Assembly: GCA_018968885.1 (NCBI GenBank) | Contig: JAGWZK010000015.1 | Coordinates: forward strand, 26,871 to 90,870 | DNA: 64,000 nt | Origin: Planctomycetota bacterium | GTDB taxonomy: Bacteria > Planctomycetota > Phycisphaerae > Phycisphaerales > UBA1924 | Direction of reading: 5' to 3' | Part shown: piece after piece, positions 7,884-17,096 of the stretch | Layout: the number at the start of each line of letters is the position of its first letter | How positions within the stretch are numbered: the first letter of the stretch is position 1 | The notes under the pieces: generated by a model | Told to the model about the DNA's origin: nothing | What the model saw: the letters and a program-made list of their open reading frames with translations, nothing else | Database searches by the model: none | Program-made: the position numbers and the translations under genes

Positions 7884-10800
7884 ATGTTGAATCGTCAGCA
7901 CACGCCGATCCGCTCCATCTTGACCGCCGCCGCGCTGGTGACCACCTGCGGCTTTGCGATCGGCCTTTCGACTCGAGTCTCTGCCGAGCACACCGTGCGC
8001 ACTGCAACGGTGGCCACTTCCGCTGCCGAGCAGATTGACGCCGCGGCACAGCTGGCTTCCACCGGTCAGGTGGTCAAGGCCAAGCACATGCTGCTTGGTC
8101 TGGTCAACACCGGAGGCATGACGCTGTCAGACGCAGACCGCACTCGCGCCTTTGGACTGCTGTCGAGCGTGTCAGATCGCGTGAACTCTCTGGATCGCAC
8201 CACCATGTCGGTGCAGCGCGCGGATCTGGCACTGGATCAGGGTGATGTGGTCTCGGCCATTCGTCACGCTCAGGTCGCTGGCTCTGACCCCCGTGCGGCT
8301 CAGTTGCTGACCGAAGCTCAGCAACTGCAGGCCAAGTTTGCCCCGGGCGCTTCTGCCGCCCTCGCCAAAGCTGTTGCGTCATACGACTCAGGGAATGTCG
8401 CCGAGGCCAAGTTCCGACTCGCTTCTATTGAACGCTCCGGCGTCGCCCTCAGCAATGTCGATGCTGCCGCCCTGCGCGACTATCAGAGCAAGGTGGTCGC
8501 TCTCGAGACGACCCGCGGCCAGTTGGTTGATACGACGGCTGTGTCCCTCGCCCTCTTTGATGACCCGGGTGTGATCAAGCGCCGCACTCCTCCTCAGGAG
8601 CCCGGTGAGTATTACCCCGACCAGAAGACGCAGCCCGCTGCAACCCAGCCAGCTAAGACTGAACCGGCCAAGACTGAACCCAAGAAGGCAGATCCGGCTC
8701 CGGCACCAGCTCCGGCTCCGGCTCCTGCACCGGCACCGGCCGCTGCACCCGCACCTGCAGCGGCTCCTGCACCGGCTCCTGCACCGGCACCTGCGGCCTC
8801 CCCCTCGAAGGACCCATCTTTCGAGGCACCCAAGCAGGGAACCCCTGCCGCGACTCCCAGCGATGCACCGGGCACGCCCGTTCCCATGATCAACGACGCG
8901 CCTCCGCCGGCACCTGCTCCGGCTCCTGCTCCGGCTCCTGCTCCGGCTCCGGCTCCGGCTCCGGCCCCGGCTCCCGCTGCTGCACCGGCACCGGCACCGG
9001 CCGCTGCTCCGGTGATTGAGGTGGTTGCGGTTCAGGCGACCCCCACGCCGGCACCCGCGCCAGTCGCCGCCCCGGTGGTCTCCTCTAACGACGACTTGGT
9101 CACGCTCGCCCGCAAGCTTGGCGTTCAGGAACTTCTGGTCGAAGCCGATCAGGATTTCGCAGGTGATCGTCTGGCTTCTGCGATTGACAAGTATCGCCGC
9201 CTCCGCGATGTGTACTCCGCCGATCTCACTTCGGCTCAGTTGTCTGATGTCAATCGCAAGCTGGGTGAGGCCGAGGCCCGCCTCCGCTCGAACGGTGGCA
9301 ACGAATCTGGCCTCCTCTCCAACGTGATTGCTGACCGCGCCCTGGCCAAGCAGTCGACCATGGCCGAATTCAACGCGGCATTGGCTCAGGCCGATGATGC
9401 GATGAAGACTGGCGACACCTCTCGCGCTCGCGAATTGGTGATCAAGGGTCGCGTGCTGCTGAACAACGGTCGTGGCAACTTCTCTGAGAGTGAGTTTGAC
9501 GCCCTGAGCAAGCAGGCCGCCGACAAGCTCGCCGCCATCACCAAGGCCGACGATGAGCTCAAGGCCAAGCAGGCCGACATGCAGCGCGATGCTCAGATGA
9601 AGCAGGCGCAGGATGCCGCGCAAGCCGCCAGCCAGAAGAAGGATCGCCAGATCACTGAGAGCTTGCAGCGGGTTCGTGCTCTGCAGCAGGAGATGAAGTA
9701 CGAGGAAGCCCTGCAGATCCTCGACCAGATCCTCTTCCTCGATGCTAACAACCCTGCCGCCGAGATCTTGAAGGAAGTCATTCAGAACTCCCTGATCTAT
9801 CGCAAGTCGTGGGACATTCAGACCCGTCGCGGCTATGGCGATGCCCGTCTTCGTCTTGAGACCGCAGACGCCCTCGTTGCTCCCCGCACGCCGGTTGAGT
9901 ATCCTGCCGATTGGCCATCGATCTCATACCGTCGTGGCGAGCCGATTCAGTTTCAGGATGGCCCCGAGACTCGCCGCACCCAGTCGATGATCGACACCAC
10001 GCGGATCCCCGGCGTGTTTGCCAAGAACCGCCTGGAAGACGCCCTTGCCTACGTGCAGGATGTCAGCAAGGTGAACATGGTCATCGATTGGCCCGCCTTG
10101 GAGACCGCAGGCATCAGCCGCGACAGCGCGGTTGAGATGAACCTGGCCGACGCCTCCGTCGCTTCGGTGCTGGATCGTGTCGCCGAAGTGGTCAGCCCTG
10201 ACTCGGCCAATCGCGCTGCGGTTGCCGTCAAGGATGGCACGGTCCGCTTCTCGACCAAGAAGGCCCTGGATCGCGACACCACGACCTTTGTGTACGAGAT
10301 CCGCGACCTCATGGTCGATATCCCCGACTTCACCAACGCCCCGGTCTTTGATCTGGCAACGGTCTTGAAGGGTGACACCAGCACCGCTGGGGGCGCGACT
10401 CCCTTTGCCACCAAGCCCGGCCGTGGCGAAATGGCGATGCGCAAGAGCGCGGAAGAGAAGACACGCGAGTTGGTGGCTCTGATCACCAACACCGTCGATT
10501 TTGATTCTTGGAAGGAAAATGGCGGCGAAGTCGGTCTGATCCAGCCCTATCAGGGCTCGCTGATTGTCACCACCACGCCCCGCGTGCACCGCTCCATCGA
10601 CGGTCTCCTTGGCAAACTGCGTCAGCAGCGTGCGCTGCAGATCAGCGTGGAAGCCCGCTTCCTCTTGGTCTCTAACGAGTACTTTGAGCAGATCGGCTTC
10701 GATCTGGATGTGTACCTGAACGCCAACTCCGGCGTGGTCCGCGCGGCTCAAGCCAACAACAACACGGTCGTTCCCAGCAACTTCTTTACCAACGGTCAGT

Positions 10801-11675
10801 ACAACCGCAACCTCAGTACGCCACAGCAAGGTGCCGTGACCGGCACGGCACTGCAGAACACGAACCAGATGGTGCGCCAAACGGCGGATCGCTGGTCGCC
10901 CATCGGCACACAGCAGAACTCGCTGGGCCTGGCGGAGTCTTTGACACCCACGACCGGTCTCGCGGGCAACATCATCGGCAACGGTCCGGCTCTGGGCATT
11001 GCTGGCACCTTCCTGGATGACATTCAGGTGGACTTCCTCGTGAAGGCCACGCAGGCCGACCGCCGCAACGTGACTTTGACGGCTCCACGTCTGACCTTTG
11101 CCAACGGTCAGATCGCCAACCTCTCGGTTGCCAAGCAGGTGGCCTTCATCAGCGACCTGACTCCCCAGACCTCGGACTCGTCCGCAGCGTTCGACCCGGT
11201 TCCCGGCGTCGTCAACGAAGGCGTGCTCCTCCTGGTTGAGGGGTACGTCTCCAGCGATCGTCGTTACGTGACCATGAACGTTTCGACGGCCGTTTCCAAG
11301 ATTGACGGTTTCCAGACCTCTGCCGTGACGGCAATCGCCGGTGGTCAGCTGGTGTCTTCTGCCAGCACGCAGTCCTTCCTGCAGTTGCCCACGGTGACGG
11401 TGACGCAGGTCAACACCTCGGTCACGGTTCCCGATCAGGGCACCGTGCTCTTGGGTGGCCAGCGCGTCATCAACGAGTCCGAAGTGGAGACTGGCGTGCC
11501 GGTGCTCTCCAAGATTCCGATCTTGAACCGTCTCTTCACCAACCGTGTGACCAACAAGAGCGAGCAGACCCTGATGATTCTGATCAAGCCCACGATCATG
11601 ATCCAGAATGAGGATGAAGAGCGGGCATTCCCCGGCCTTCTCGATTCGATCCGTTCCGGGCTCAGCGGCAACTGA
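7884..11675 (+). CDS. Very large secretin (type II/III secretion or type IV pilus outer-membrane channel)
   Basis: The 1263-residue product begins with a signal peptide (hydrophobic core around 12-30, cleavage likely after VSA at 32-34). Residues about 50-250 are helical and TPR-like. A Pro/Ala-rich linker spans about 252-399. A second helical, Lys/Gln-rich stretch (about 540-610) precedes a small N-domain resembling the secretin/TonB short N terminus at about 711-770 (FAKNRLEDALAYVQDV). Residues about 919-1250 form the secretin beta-barrel domain, with the typical ending VLLGGQRVINE, GVPVLSKIPILNRLF and LMILIKPTIM. Secretins make multimeric outer-membrane gates. No GspE, GspF or other assembly gene adjoins. 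The ATG at 7884 follows GGAG and starts the signal peptide. A strong terminator follows. Confidence 0.9.
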   Translation: MLNRQHTPIRSILTAAALVTTCGFAIGLSTRVSAEHTVRTATVATSAAEQIDAAAQLASTGQVVKAKHMLLGLVNTGGMTLSDADRTRAFGLLSSVSDRVNSLDRTTMSVQRADLALDQGDVVSAIRHAQVAGSDPRAAQLLTEAQQLQAKFAPGASAALAKAVASYDSGNVAEAKFRLASIERSGVALSNVDAAALRDYQSKVVALETTRGQLVDTTAVSLALFDDPGVIKRRTPPQEPGEYYPDQKTQPAATQPAKTEPAKTEPKKADPAPAPAPAPAPAPAPAAAPAPAAAPAPAPAPAPAASPSKDPSFEAPKQGTPAATPSDAPGTPVPMINDAPPPAPAPAPAPAPAPAPAPAPAPAPAAAPAPAPAAAPVIEVVAVQATPTPAPAPVAAPVVSSNDDLVTLARKLGVQELLVEADQDFAGDRLASAIDKYRRLRDVYSADLTSAQLSDVNRKLGEAEARLRSNGGNESGLLSNVIADRALAKQSTMAEFNAALAQADDAMKTGDTSRARELVIKGRVLLNNGRGNFSESEFDALSKQAADKLAAITKADDELKAKQADMQRDAQMKQAQDAAQAASQKKDRQITESLQRVRALQQEMKYEEALQILDQILFLDANNPAAEILKEVIQNSLIYRKSWDIQTRRGYGDARLRLETADALVAPRTPVEYPADWPSISYRRGEPIQFQDGPETRRTQSMIDTTRIPGVFAKNRLEDALAYVQDVSKVNMVIDWPALETAGISRDSAVEMNLADASVASVLDRVAEVVSPDSANRAAVAVKDGTVRFSTKKALDRDTTTFVYEIRDLMVDIPDFTNAPVFDLATVLKGDTSTAGGATPFATKPGRGEMAMRKSAEEKTRELVALITNTVDFDSWKENGGEVGLIQPYQGSLIVTTTPRVHRSIDGLLGKLRQQRALQISVEARFLLVSNEYFEQIGFDLDVYLNANSGVVRAAQANNNTVVPSNFFTNGQYNRNLSTPQQGAVTGTALQNTNQMVRQTADRWSPIGTQQNSLGLAESLTPTTGLAGNIIGNGPALGIAGTFLDDIQVDFLVKATQADRRNVTLTAPRLTFANGQIANLSVAKQVAFISDLTPQTSDSSAAFDPVPGVVNEGVLLLVEGYVSSDRRYVTMNVSTAVSKIDGFQTSAVTAIAGGQLVSSASTQSFLQLPTVTVTQVNTSVTVPDQGTVLLGGQRVINESEVETGVPVLSKIPILNRLFTNRVTNKSEQTLMILIKPTIMIQNEDEERAFPGLLDSIRSGLSGN
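8640..9080 (+). repeat. Pro/Ala-coding low-complexity repeat inside the secretin gene
   Basis: Two blocks rich in near-repeats of CCGGCTCCTGCA encode alternating Pro-Ala, separated by a less repetitive stretch around 8800-8900. The protein segment would be an extended rod. The repeated DNA is prone to length change by slippage and to assembly collapse, so the copy number here may not be exact. Confidence 0.85.
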
Positions 11676-11697
11676 TCTGGTTCACCCCTGCATCTTT

Positions 11698-11731
11698 CAG
11701 GCCCCGGTCCTTGCCGGGGCCTGTTTGTTTT
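11698..11731 (+). terminator. Rho-independent terminator after the secretin gene
   Basis: A perfect 10-bp stem CAGGCCCCGG / CCGGGGCCTG with the six-base loop TCCTTG is followed by TTTGTTTT. It starts 22 bases after the secretin stop codon. Confidence 0.93.
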
Positions 11732-11796
11732 CTCGGGTGTTTCCGCGTGGTGTCCGTATCGCCCCTACAGTGGCATGACTTGGGAGATGTACCGCT

Positions 11797-12156
11797 ATGG
11801 CAGCCGACTCACGCCTTCGCGTTAAGAAGATCGACACCGTCACCCACATCGAATTTGTGGACCGTTCGATCCTTGATGAAGCCAATATCCAGAAAATCGG
11901 CGAGGAAATCGCCAAGATCATTGAGGTAGAGGCCAAGCCAAAGCTTCTGATCTCGTTTGCAAACGTCGATCACCTTTCGTCGTCGGCGTTGTCGATGCTG
12001 ATCGCCATCAACAGCAAGATGAAGGCCCCCAAGAACGGCGAACTGCGCCTGGCCAACATCGATCCTCAGCTCTATGAGGTCTTTGTCATCACGCGTCTGA
12101 ACAAGCTCTTCAAGATCCTTCCTACCACCGAAGATGCGATGAAGTCCCTCGCGTGA
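11797..12156 (+). CDS. STAS-domain anti-sigma factor antagonist (SpoIIAA/RsbV-like)
   Basis: The 119-residue product is a single STAS domain. The conserved loop reads DHLSSSALSMLIAI at about residues 58-71, carrying the serine that the partner kinase phosphorylates in SpoIIAA and RsbV. The N-terminal part is beta-rich (VTHIEFVDRSILDEANI), as in the family. In partner switching the unphosphorylated antagonist binds the anti-sigma kinase and frees its target. The next gene encodes such an HATPase kinase, 66 bases downstream, which supports the role. The phosphatase of this pathway is not adjacent; a PP2C protein at 34150 is a candidate. No sigma factor gene is nearby, so the final target is unknown. 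Confidence 0.88.
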   Translation: MAADSRLRVKKIDTVTHIEFVDRSILDEANIQKIGEEIAKIIEVEAKPKLLISFANVDHLSSSALSMLIAINSKMKAPKNGELRLANIDPQLYEVFVITRLNKLFKILPTTEDAMKSLA

Positions 12157-12222
12157 TCATGGCGTAATCGCTGCGCCCCCTGGCCTGCCGACGTTTCGGA
12201 CCATGGTTTGCCTCCTGCCCTC

Positions 12223-12648
12223 ATGACGACGCATCGCACCACCCCCGCTCCGATTCGCGTGACGCTGCACAACCAGCGTCCACTCATCGACCGGTTGGAG
12301 GAGACGGTGCTCGCCGAGTGCGAGCAGCAGGGTTACACCAAGGCGTCACGATTTGCCATTCGCCTGGCTTTGGATGAAGCCATCACCAACGGATTTTCCC
12401 ACGGCCACGAACACCTGCCATCGTCTTTGCCGATTTACGTCGAGTATGCAATCGACGACAAGCAGTGCTTCTTTGCGGTCGAGGATCAGGGCCCCGGCTT
12501 TGACCCAAGCACTGTCAAAGACCCCACACTGGATGAGAATCTTGAACAGATGTCTGGTCGCGGCGTCATTCTGATCCGGGCCTACATGTCCAGCGTCACC
12601 CACAACGCCAAGGGCAATCGCATTGAGATGATCTACAAGCGGCCATAG
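12223..12648 (+). CDS. Anti-sigma factor / serine kinase ATPase domain (RsbW/SpoIIAB-like)
   Basis: The 141-residue product is a lone GHKL ATPase domain. It shows the N box LALDEAITNGFSHGHEH (Glu and Asn for Mg-ATP), the G1 box VEDQGPGFDP and the G2-like segment SGRGVILIRAYMSSV. This compact form, without sensor or histidine phosphotransfer parts, is that of RsbW-type switch kinases. It follows the STAS gene and is likely co-transcribed. I chose the ATG at 12223; a TTG five codons earlier keeps the frame open. It could also belong to the broader ATP-binding group used in planctomycete phospho-relay, so the target remains unspecified. Confidence 0.88.
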   Translation: MTTHRTTPAPIRVTLHNQRPLIDRLEETVLAECEQQGYTKASRFAIRLALDEAITNGFSHGHEHLPSSLPIYVEYAIDDKQCFFAVEDQGPGFDPSTVKDPTLDENLEQMSGRGVILIRAYMSSVTHNAKGNRIEMIYKRP

Positions 12649-12734
12649 CCCTGAGATGGCCCGACCGAGTCGACTACCTAAAGCCCTCACCTGAAGTGCG
12701 CATCGACCTGAGCCGATAACAACTACTCTTCGTC

Positions 12735-13901
12735 ATGCCCATTCTGTCGTATCAAACCGCAGGAGAATCACACGGCCCGGCCCTTTTGGCTGTGGTCAAT
12801 GGTGTGCCGCGGGGATTGGCGATCGATGAGGGCTTCATCAATCGCGAGCTGGAACGTCGCCAGGGCGGCTATGGCCGCGGTGGTCGCCAGAACATCGAAA
12901 CCGACACAGTGCAGATTCTCTCTGGCGTGCGGGCCGGTGTGTCGATGGGTTCGCCCATCACCTTGATGATCGCCAATCGCGATTCGCGCATGGATGATCT
13001 GGTCAAGACTCCGCCGATTTCCCGGCCTCGTCCGGGGCATGCGGATCTGGCGGGGGCCTTGAAGTGGCTGAGCAACGACTGCCGCGAAACCTTGGAGAGG
13101 GCGAGCGCCCGCGAAACAGCTGCTCGGGTGGCAGCTGGTGCGTTGTCAAGATTGCTCTTGCGCGAGATCGGCATCGAGGCGTTTGGTTTGGTGCGGTCAA
13201 TTGGCGGCATCCAAACCAATGTGACGGTTGATGAATCTTCCTGGCGAGGGTTGATCGCGCAGCGGGATGCCAGCGAGACGTATTGCCCGGAAGCCAGCGC
13301 GACACAGGCCCAGCGTGATGCGATCCGTCAGGCCAAGATCGACAAAGACACGATTGGTGGCTTGGTCGAGGCCCACGTCTTTGGTGCGCCTCCGGGGCTT
13401 GGCTCGTGCATGAATTGGCATGAAAAGCTCGATGCCCGGCTGGCTTATGCCGTCATGGGTATTCAGGCGATCAAGAGTGTCGAGATCGGACTTGGTAAGG
13501 AAGTGGCTTCGCGTCCTGGTTCGCAGGTGCACGACCCGATCACCTTTGATGCGGCTCGCACGGGCGAATCCACCCTCGGATTTGTGCGTCCATCCAACAA
13601 CGCCGGTGGCACCGAAGGTGGCATGACGACGGGGCAGCCCATTGTTGTTCGTGCCGCGATGAAGCCGATTGCTACGCTGCTCCGAGGCATGCCATCGGTG
13701 GACCTGAAGACCAAGCAACCGGATCAATCCGCCTACGAACGCAGCGATGTCTGTGCTGTCCCGGCGTGCAGCGTGGTGGTTGAGAATGTCGTGGCATTTG
13801 AGGTGGCTCGCGTTGCGTGCGAAAAATTCGGCGGCGACAGCGTGGCCGAGTTCGTGGCCAACTTCAGGTCTTATCTGCATCTGGCCCGGCAACTACGTTA
13901 G
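12735..13901 (+). CDS. aroC: Chorismate synthase
   Basis: AroC turns EPSP into chorismate, the last step of the shikimate pathway, and needs reduced FMN. The 388-residue product has all family landmarks: TAGESHGPALLAVVNG at residues 8-23, GYGRGGRQNIETD at about 45-57, RPGHADLAGALKW near 97-109, the SARETAARVAAGAL block near 124-137, and the C-terminal HDPITF and GGTEGGMTTGQPI. Length is usual. It is not near other aromatic amino acid genes. Its 3' end overlaps tail to tail by 38 bases with the permease on the other strand, so the last codons of both are shared and each may hinder the other's read-through. Confidence 0.97.
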   Translation: MPILSYQTAGESHGPALLAVVNGVPRGLAIDEGFINRELERRQGGYGRGGRQNIETDTVQILSGVRAGVSMGSPITLMIANRDSRMDDLVKTPPISRPRPGHADLAGALKWLSNDCRETLERASARETAARVAAGALSRLLLREIGIEAFGLVRSIGGIQTNVTVDESSWRGLIAQRDASETYCPEASATQAQRDAIRQAKIDKDTIGGLVEAHVFGAPPGLGSCMNWHEKLDARLAYAVMGIQAIKSVEIGLGKEVASRPGSQVHDPITFDAARTGESTLGFVRPSNNAGGTEGGMTTGQPIVVRAAMKPIATLLRGMPSVDLKTKQPDQSAYERSDVCAVPACSVVVENVVAFEVARVACEKFGGDSVAEFVANFRSYLHLARQLR

Positions 13902-15267
13902 TTGATTCTGGGTTGACCGGCTCTGGAAACAGCCGCCGCCACACAAAATACACGGGGAAACCAGCCAGCAGCACGCCGATCCACGGAAGGGTGCTTTGGT
14001 AATCCTCATAGATGGCCAGCGCCGTCATCGCGAGTGCCACCAGCACAAACACGATGGGCACGACCGGGTATCCCCAGCAGCGGTAGGGGCGGGGCAGGTT
14101 GGGTTGAGTGATGCGAAGGATGACCACAGCTGCCGCGGCCAGCCCGTAGAAGATCCACATGGTGAACACGAACGTATCGGCGAGTTTGCTGAAGGTGCCA
14201 AGCATCAGCGTGGCTGAAATCGAAAGAATGCACTGCGTCCACAGGGCGACGGCGGGTGTGCCGCGGCTGCTGACCTTGGCCAGAAACGAAAACAGCAGTC
14301 CATCCCGCGCTTGAGCAAATGTCACCCGCGCGCCTGTCAGCACCGAAGCGTGCGAACTGGTGAGCGTGGAAAAGCCGATCACGCCCAGGATCACAACCAC
14401 GCCCCCGGCGCCAAAGGCGATATCGAGAATCCGAGCCGCGGGGAGCATGGTGTTGTTGGCGATCACGTGCTGAGGCAAGGCCCAGAACATCGACGCATTC
14501 ACCGCCAAGTAGATACCCATGATCGCCATCGTGCCCAGCAGGTAGATGCGGGGCAGGTTGCGCTGCGGCTCTTTCACTTCGCCGGCAATGGCGCCAACAT
14601 CTGACCACCCGTCATATGTCCACATGATCGATGCCATCACGCCCACGATTGCCGTGCGGAGTGAAATCGGCTCACTCGGCGCGGCAAAGTTGTCGGTGGT
14701 TCCCTTCACCAGCGTGAGCGCGCACACCACCAGCGCGATCAGTGCGGCAAACTTCATGATCGTGCTGACCAAAGACACGCCGGCACTCAACCGCGTACCG
14801 ATCACGTTTAGGATGGTCAGACCTATCAACGCCGCGATGGTGATGACGCGCGGATCCCAATCCACTTTGAAGACCCCCCGCACTGCCTCGGCAAAGACCA
14901 TGGCGATTCCCGCCGCCGCGGAGGGTTTTGTGATCAGCATGTACGTCCAGCCAAAGACAAAGGCCATCGGCTTGCCATATGCCTGCCTGAGAAAGGTGTA
15001 GATGCCGCCGGATGCGGGCATCGCGGTGGCCAACTCGGTGAATGCCAGCGCCCCCAGCAGCGACAGCACACCACCCACACCCCACAGCACCAGCGTCCAA
15101 GTGGGGTCAGGGAGCGCCTGCGCGATGGAGACGGGAGTTTTGAAGATGCCGCTGCCCACCGCGACACCCACCATGACGCCGATGGCGGGCCAGAACCCCA
15201 GAGTGCGGGGAAGGTCCGGGCGTGCGGAGTTGACGGTGGAGAAGGTCACAGCACGCACAGCGTACAC
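13864..15267 (-). CDS. Amino acid permease, APC family
   Basis: The 467-residue product has about 12 hydrophobic spans and the APC family start LGFWPAIGVMVGVAVGSGIFKTP, the unwound first helix (GVAVGSGIFKTP) where substrate amino groups bind. The second and third helices (ALAFTELATAMPASGGIYTFLRQAYGKPMAFVFGW) also fit L-type or cationic amino acid transporters. It sits in the inner membrane and exchanges or imports amino acids; the exact substrate cannot be told. The first 20 or so residues before PRTLGFW are not part of the fold, so the true start may lie slightly inside. Its start is only 22 bases from the divergent DUF885 gene, which leaves very little room for two promoters. Confidence 0.9.
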   Translation of the reverse strand: MYAVRAVTFSTVNSARPDLPRTLGFWPAIGVMVGVAVGSGIFKTPVSIAQALPDPTWTLVLWGVGGVLSLLGALAFTELATAMPASGGIYTFLRQAYGKPMAFVFGWTYMLITKPSAAAGIAMVFAEAVRGVFKVDWDPRVITIAALIGLTILNVIGTRLSAGVSLVSTIMKFAALIALVVCALTLVKGTTDNFAAPSEPISLRTAIVGVMASIMWTYDGWSDVGAIAGEVKEPQRNLPRIYLLGTMAIMGIYLAVNASMFWALPQHVIANNTMLPAARILDIAFGAGGVVVILGVIGFSTLTSSHASVLTGARVTFAQARDGLLFSFLAKVSSRGTPAVALWTQCILSISATLMLGTFSKLADTFVFTMWIFYGLAAAAVVILRITQPNLPRPYRCWGYPVVPIVFVLVALAMTALAIYEDYQSTLPWIGVLLAGFPVYFVWRRLFPEPVNPESTNVVAGPDADKT

Positions 15268-15289
15268 GGTGTTTTGCTACGCTGGGGCC

Positions 15290-17092
15290 ATGAAGCTGAC
15301 TTCTCACGTGTTCATAGGTCGTGCCGGTTGGAGTGCTCTGGGCTGCGTGCTCGTCCTGAGCGCCTGCGGCCACGCGGCACGCATGCAACCTGCCGAGGGT
15401 GTGGCGACTTCCACACTCAACCCGCCTGCGTCCGTGCTGGCCTTGCAGTCGATGCCCGACATCATCAATCGCATGAACGCGGATGTCCAGACTACGGAGC
15501 GATTTGCGCCGTGCCGCGCTTCGCTGCTTCGGTTGGACCGCCTCGATGCCCTGACCAAGACGCAGATGACACAGTTGCAGGGCGTCGATTTCAACGCGTT
15601 GGATCAGGATGGACGGGTTGATTACCTCCTGATGCGCAATGACCTGCGCTCGCGGCAGACAGGGATTCGGCTTGAGCGTGAGCGGCTCAGTGAGATTGCA
15701 GCTGCCATTCCCTTTGCGTCGCGCATCATCGCCATGGAAGAAGCGCGGGCCCGTCTCGCTCCGGTGAATGCCAAGGAGCTTGCTTTGGAATTGACGGAGA
15801 TTGAGAAATCCGCTCGAGCCACGCTGGATGAGATCAAAGGAAAAAAGGGCGCATTTGCGAATCCGATGAAGTCCGTCGCGGCCCTTCGTGCCGCCTCGGC
15901 GTGTGGGCAACTCAAGAACGCGATGACCGAGTATCTCTCGCAGTATGAGTCCTACGACCCCGATGTGGCGTGGTGGTGTGCCAAGCCGCGCGGCGAAGCG
16001 GTATCGGCCTTGGATGCTCTTTCCAAAGAACTCCGCGAAGGTGTAGCCCAGCAAAAGGGGGAGGCCAACGACCCTTTGATCGGCGAATCGATCGGCCGTG
16101 AAGCCCTGATGGAGGCCCTGCGTGATGAGATGGTGGCGTACACGCCGGAGGAATTGATCGCCATTGCCGATCGAGAGATGGCATGGTGCCGCGCTGAATT
16201 CATCAAGGCGGCACAGGAGATGGGTCTGGGTGATGATTGGAAAGCGGCGATTGAGAAGGTCAAAAACATCGTCGAGCCGCCGGGAAAGCAGGCGGAGTAT
16301 TCGGCGGCGGTTTGCCGCGAGATGGTGGAGTGGCTGGAGAAGCGTGATCTGGTGACGATCCCGCCAATGGCCAAGGAGATGTGGAAGACGCGGATGCTGA
16401 GTGCAGAGAGCCAGCGTGTGTTGCCATTTCAGGCCTATGGAGATCATGAGATGCTGGTGGCGTATCCCACCAGCGGCATGACGCACGCGGACAAGTTGAT
16501 GGCGATGCGCGGGAACAACAAGCACTTCACGCGGCTGGTGGTGCCGCACGAGATGATCCCCGGCCATCACTTGCAGAGGTTCTATGCGGATCGGACGAGG
16601 CCGTATCGCGGCCAATTCTCCACGCCCTTCTATGTCGAAGGGTGGGCCTTGTATTGGGAAATGCGCGAGTGGGAATTGGGCTGGGCCCGCGGCCCCGAGG
16701 ATCGCATCGGCATGCTCTTCTGGCGGGCCCACCGCTGCGCCCGCATCAAGGTGAGTTTGGCGTTTCATCTCAATCAGATGTCCCCCGAGCAGATGGTGGA
16801 CTTTCTGGTCGCCGAAGTGGGGCATGAGCGGGCCAACGCCGTGGCTGAGGTTCGGCGCTACATCAATGGTTCGTATTCACCCCTCTATCAGTGCGGCTAC
16901 ATGATCGGCGGCCTGCAGTTGCGGCAGTTGCACCGCGAATGTGTGGAAAGCGGCAAGATGAGTGAAAAGCAGTTCCACGATGCGGTGCTGCAGACCAACA
17001 CCATGCCGATGGAGATGGTGCGGGCGCTTTTATTGAAGACCGATCTGAAGTCCACGGGCGAGGCGGAGTGGAAGTGGGATGGGAAGCAGTAA
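15290..17092 (+). CDS. DUF885-family lipoprotein, probable zinc metallopeptidase
   Basis: The 600-residue product starts with a lipoprotein signal: hydrophobic core then LSACG, giving Cys at about residue 26. The C-terminal half carries the DUF885 signature HEMIPGHHLQ (variant HExxH-like metal site) near residue 423 and, some 30 residues on, YVEGWALYWE, whose Glu is the expected third ligand. Such proteins are thought to be envelope peptidases, anchored here to a membrane facing the periplasm. The N-terminal 250 residues are helical. The frame remains open well upstream across the permease, but the ATG at 15290 begins the lipoprotein signal. Substrate unknown. Confidence 0.85.
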   Translation: MKLTSHVFIGRAGWSALGCVLVLSACGHAARMQPAEGVATSTLNPPASVLALQSMPDIINRMNADVQTTERFAPCRASLLRLDRLDALTKTQMTQLQGVDFNALDQDGRVDYLLMRNDLRSRQTGIRLERERLSEIAAAIPFASRIIAMEEARARLAPVNAKELALELTEIEKSARATLDEIKGKKGAFANPMKSVAALRAASACGQLKNAMTEYLSQYESYDPDVAWWCAKPRGEAVSALDALSKELREGVAQQKGEANDPLIGESIGREALMEALRDEMVAYTPEELIAIADREMAWCRAEFIKAAQEMGLGDDWKAAIEKVKNIVEPPGKQAEYSAAVCREMVEWLEKRDLVTIPPMAKEMWKTRMLSAESQRVLPFQAYGDHEMLVAYPTSGMTHADKLMAMRGNNKHFTRLVVPHEMIPGHHLQRFYADRTRPYRGQFSTPFYVEGWALYWEMREWELGWARGPEDRIGMLFWRAHRCARIKVSLAFHLNQMSPEQMVDFLVAEVGHERANAVAEVRRYINGSYSPLYQCGYMIGGLQLRQLHRECVESGKMSEKQFHDAVLQTNTMPMEMVRALLLKTDLKSTGEAEWKWDGKQ

Positions 17093-17096
17093 GAGT

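Noticed and set aside
8640..9080. CRISPR-like repetition
   Set aside because: Units are short, contiguous and coding (Pro-Ala), with no spacers of constant size.
8388..9623. Minus-strand frame rich in Arg/Cys/Ser over the Pro/Ala repeat
   Set aside because: It is a translation of repeat DNA in the wrong frame and has no coding features.
15107..16825. 572-codon open frame on the minus strand
   Set aside because: It mirrors the DUF885 lipoprotein gene, whose metal-binding motif and lipobox are plain on the plus strand.
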